NCBI GenBank assembly: GCA_029718625.1
Contig: CM056379.1
Span: forward strand, 52,473,579 to 52,537,578
Source: Synaphobranchus kaupii
Lineage: Eukaryota > Chordata > Actinopteri > Anguilliformes > Synaphobranchidae
DNA length: 64,000 nt
Direction: 5' to 3'
Part shown: positions 61,421-64,000 of the stretch, piece by piece
Layout of the letters: each line of letters starts with the position of its first letter
Numbering within the stretch: position 1 is the stretch's first letter
Notes under the pieces: generated by a model
What the model saw: the letters and a program-made list of their open reading frames with translations, nothing else
What the model was told of the DNA's origin: nothing
The model's database searches: none
Program-made: the position numbers and the translations under genes

Positions 61421-63229
61421 AATGAGTTCGGCCACTTCATCATAATGACCACCAGCAGGCAGTCCCCTGCCTCACTGCAGAGTCAGGTCAACACAGTTGG
61501 ATTGCACAGTGAGTGGCGAGGGAGCACACTGACAGCTATGATGTGCGGGCTAGTACATTGTGAAATCAGGCCACAGCGGGTGTGTATCACAGCAAGTAAT
61601 GCTGTATAGTGCCTGCTGAGCTGAGTGGAGATCCACTCCAACATGAAAGAGATCTCAGCGATATGCCTTCCACACTGCAGGCAGCGAGGGGTTGAATAGG
61701 TGCACCGCTAGAAAATGTAGCATGACAATCATCAAAGACATAATACAGTTTATGAGTGTGAGAGTCAGGGTCAGAGTGAGAGTCAGGGCTATAGTCTGAT
61801 TCAGACTCATAGTAAAGGGTTAAAGGCAGGGGAAACATTTAGAATTTGGGCTATGGCTAGGTAGTCTTGAGTCCTAACTGTCATAAAACTTGTAGTTAGA
61901 TTCACTGTACAGCCTGAAGAGTCTACAGCCTCAATATTTTGAAATTGAGGGCTTTTGTCAATGAGGTGACAACTGTGCAGAATGCACAAGGAGCCATGTT
62001 ATAACAGTAACAGTAGGAAAGCGTCATTATCTAGTTACTTGACCACCATGAAACCCTGGACGATGTTGTCTAGGTAAGATCCAAATTTCCCACTCAACCA
62101 CAAAGTATTGGTTTTGCCTGTAGGGGCAAGAAGCCTTCTAATTCTAATGAGTAAATACCACAAGGGGTGATTTTGCATCTGTGGTTCAACAAACAAAATT
62201 TTCTGACACAATACCACAATATGCATGAATTGGCTTCCCCTCTCTCTTGTTATAATGTACACAAATATGAATTGTAGTGTAGATCTTGGCATGCGTTGTG
62301 TGTGCGTTGCTGTTTTGAGAAGCGGTGCAAATGTTTGTCTTTCACTAAATAAAGCACGTCAGTGCGTCCTGTGCGGAGGATGAAAAAGGGCCCTGGCATG
62401 ATACTGAGGTACAAACATACAGCTGATAAAGAAGCCAGCTGTCTTCCATCCTAGCTCACACATCCTAGCTCACACAGCATTTCACACAGGAGGGAAAAAT
62501 AAGTCCCCACCACAGAAGCCGAAAAACATGCAGGAGTGCATTTACTTTCTACGTTTAATCATCGCTGCACTATAATTTTCTCTGTCGAACACGTAACAAG
62601 GAATACTTGTAGCCCTGTTTTTCACTCTGACACAAAGAGACATGTTCCCATGGATGTAGGCTGTAATAATATGGTTGTGAGTTTATTTGATGACAACAGC
62701 AGTATTGTTGAGTAGCCTCCTTGCTTCAGTGGTACTTTCCTGGTAGCTGACATGTGTGCCTAAACCGTGCCTCCATCATCTACTGTCCAAAACACAATCT
62801 TTTGTGCATGTGCACACTCCCAATAAGCGATCTGATAAAAGTAGACATTACAAACTATAGGCTATATGTTTTTAAGATTCTTCTGAAGGAATTATGATGC
62901 TGTGAGATGGATGCCATTCTGCACACCACTGTTGTAAACAGCTGTTATATGAGCATTTGTAGCATTTCTGTTACTTTGAATGAGTCTGCCCATTCTCCTC
63001 TGACCTCTCTTAAAGTCAGGGTTTTTCTAACATAGTAAATTCTTCAGTGGGCCGCCAAAATTATTTCACAAACCGCTAAAGGGAAATCATGACCGCCAAA
63101 ATGACAATAATTGAGAAAACGCAAAATAAAATCATATCCGAATGAATTTAATTAAATTAGCATTTTTGAGTGCAATATGGTCTTTCGGCCAGCGGATGGC
63201 GATATGTTGTACTAGTCGCCTTTAAGATT

Positions 63230-63640
63230 AAGTAGAAGAAGCATAGAACTGTATAGTTTGTCTGAAATTATAAACTAGGCTACAGCTTTAAGAAAACCCT
63301 GTAAATTTTCACACAGGATTGTTACTGCAGGGAAATAAAATAGGAGGGTGCTATTAATAGCCCAAAGCGCTATCGACCCTCGTCTTGCCATAGCCACAGA
63401 CTGTAAAATACATAAAATGCATCGTTTATCCATGCTAAGAAAATCATGTTCAGATATATAAAAAATAATATTTTTTTAAAACGTACAAATAAGCATTCGG
63501 CATTTTCCATTGCGTACTGTAGGCAAGTACTTACATTTCGCCAAAGTCTCATACAATCAACATTTCCACAGTGACCACCTATTGCACTTAGGGCTGAAGT
63601 ACGTATCTCTTGTTATGTAAAAACACACATGCTTTTGTAC
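63230..63640 (-). repeat. Unclassified interspersed repeat, copy 3
   Basis: Inverse of 47680-48200 over most of its length (AACATGATTTTCTTAGCATG on minus, then ATTTTACAGTCTGTGGCTAT). This copy retains CCACAGTGACCACCTATTGC, also present at 40340-40360. Ends and target duplications were not defined. Confidence 0.7.
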
Positions 63641-64000
63641 GTTTTAAAAAAATATATAAAAAACTTTATTCACTTATTTTTTATTTCTGTTTTAGAGTGT
63701 TGTTTATTTATTTTTCTATTTGTGCGCTATCAAAATAGCCTAAATGGTGTAATATTCAAATAGCTTCAAGGACCTTTTATTTCTAAAACCTAGAAACTCC
63801 TAAACAAAACCCTACTGGTAGCTACTTTACAACCAAAGCCTACATGGGCTCTTTGTACTCCAAGAACTGTATTCACTGTAAAATTAACGCAAACAAATGT
63901 ATAGATACCGCCAAAGCCCAATTCTCAGCCAGGAAAAACCCTGAAGGTGTTTTCTCTGTAAAATTTAGAGACTTTAAAATTTAGAAAATTCGAGGAGGGC

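Larger units (their letters stand above)
58138..64000 (-). other. Intron upstream of exon 2 (partial)
   Basis: No first exon (expected to begin MPVRRGH) was found on the minus strand. Apart from the inverted-repeat element 59939-60693, a TG microsatellite and an unclassified repeat at 63230-63640, I see nothing recognisable. Confidence 0.65.

Noticed and set aside
58138..64000. Possible first exon of the channel gene
   Set aside because: No sequence encoding the conserved ERG N-cap (MPVRRGH, FLDTIIRKFEGQ) with a matching phase-1 donor was seen on the minus strand.

Overview
This window looks like a teleost fish genome. It has one vertebrate-type multi-exon gene on the minus strand with small GT-AG exons. 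The rest is kilobases of intron filled with repeat types common in fish: Tc1/mariner elements, tRNA-derived SINEs, hAT and Harbinger-like MITEs, solo LTRs, foldback elements, and abundant CA, GAA and C tracts. I found no bacterial operons, CRISPR arrays or rRNA.

The host gene is an ERG-type (KCNH) voltage-gated potassium channel, most like KCNH6 (erg2). Eight consecutive coding exons (2006 bp) are visible from 58137 down to 1209. In transcript order they encode the PAS domain (57907-58137), the PAS end (52221-52373), an N-terminal linker (45938-46047, 43340-43637, 37669-37862), S1-S3 (4648-5073), S4-pore with the filter SVGFGN (1658-2051), and S6 plus the start of the C-linker (1209-1408). 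Every junction keeps the reading phase. The first exon (start codon and N-cap) should lie beyond 64000, and the cyclic-nucleotide-binding and C-terminal exons below position 1, so the gene is cut at both ends. All other material lies in its introns.

Intron contents in + coordinates: 5074-37668 is a 32.6 kb intron. It holds a THAP-domain relic, SINE and LINE pieces, three copies of a 'GGGCCCTATCTT' terminal-inverted-repeat element with 3-bp target duplications (15922-17892, 25043-26990 inverted, 29647-34347), a foldback element split by one of these copies, three solo LTRs, an LTR-like insertion, a TTA-flanked Harbinger-type MITE and Tc1 remnants. 37863-43339 is almost wholly one 4.5 kb palindromic element (38427-42948) with its own solo LTR. 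46048-52220 is bounded by long inverted repeats and contains a piggyBac-like pair of ends, a GAA tract and a SINE split by a full-length Tc1 element whose 340-aa transposase reading frame is intact. 52374-57906 holds a hAT MITE, a Harbinger-like MITE nested in an older repeat, a LINE 3' end and a 36-bp minisatellite that reaches the splice donor of the PAS exon. The partial intron above 58138 holds a 0.75 kb inverted-repeat element and a third copy of an unclassified repeat.

No new multi-gene system is visible. The noteworthy material is the nesting record of transposons, in which several target duplications and empty sites can be read directly, and the microsatellite or minisatellite DNA abutting splice sites of the channel gene.
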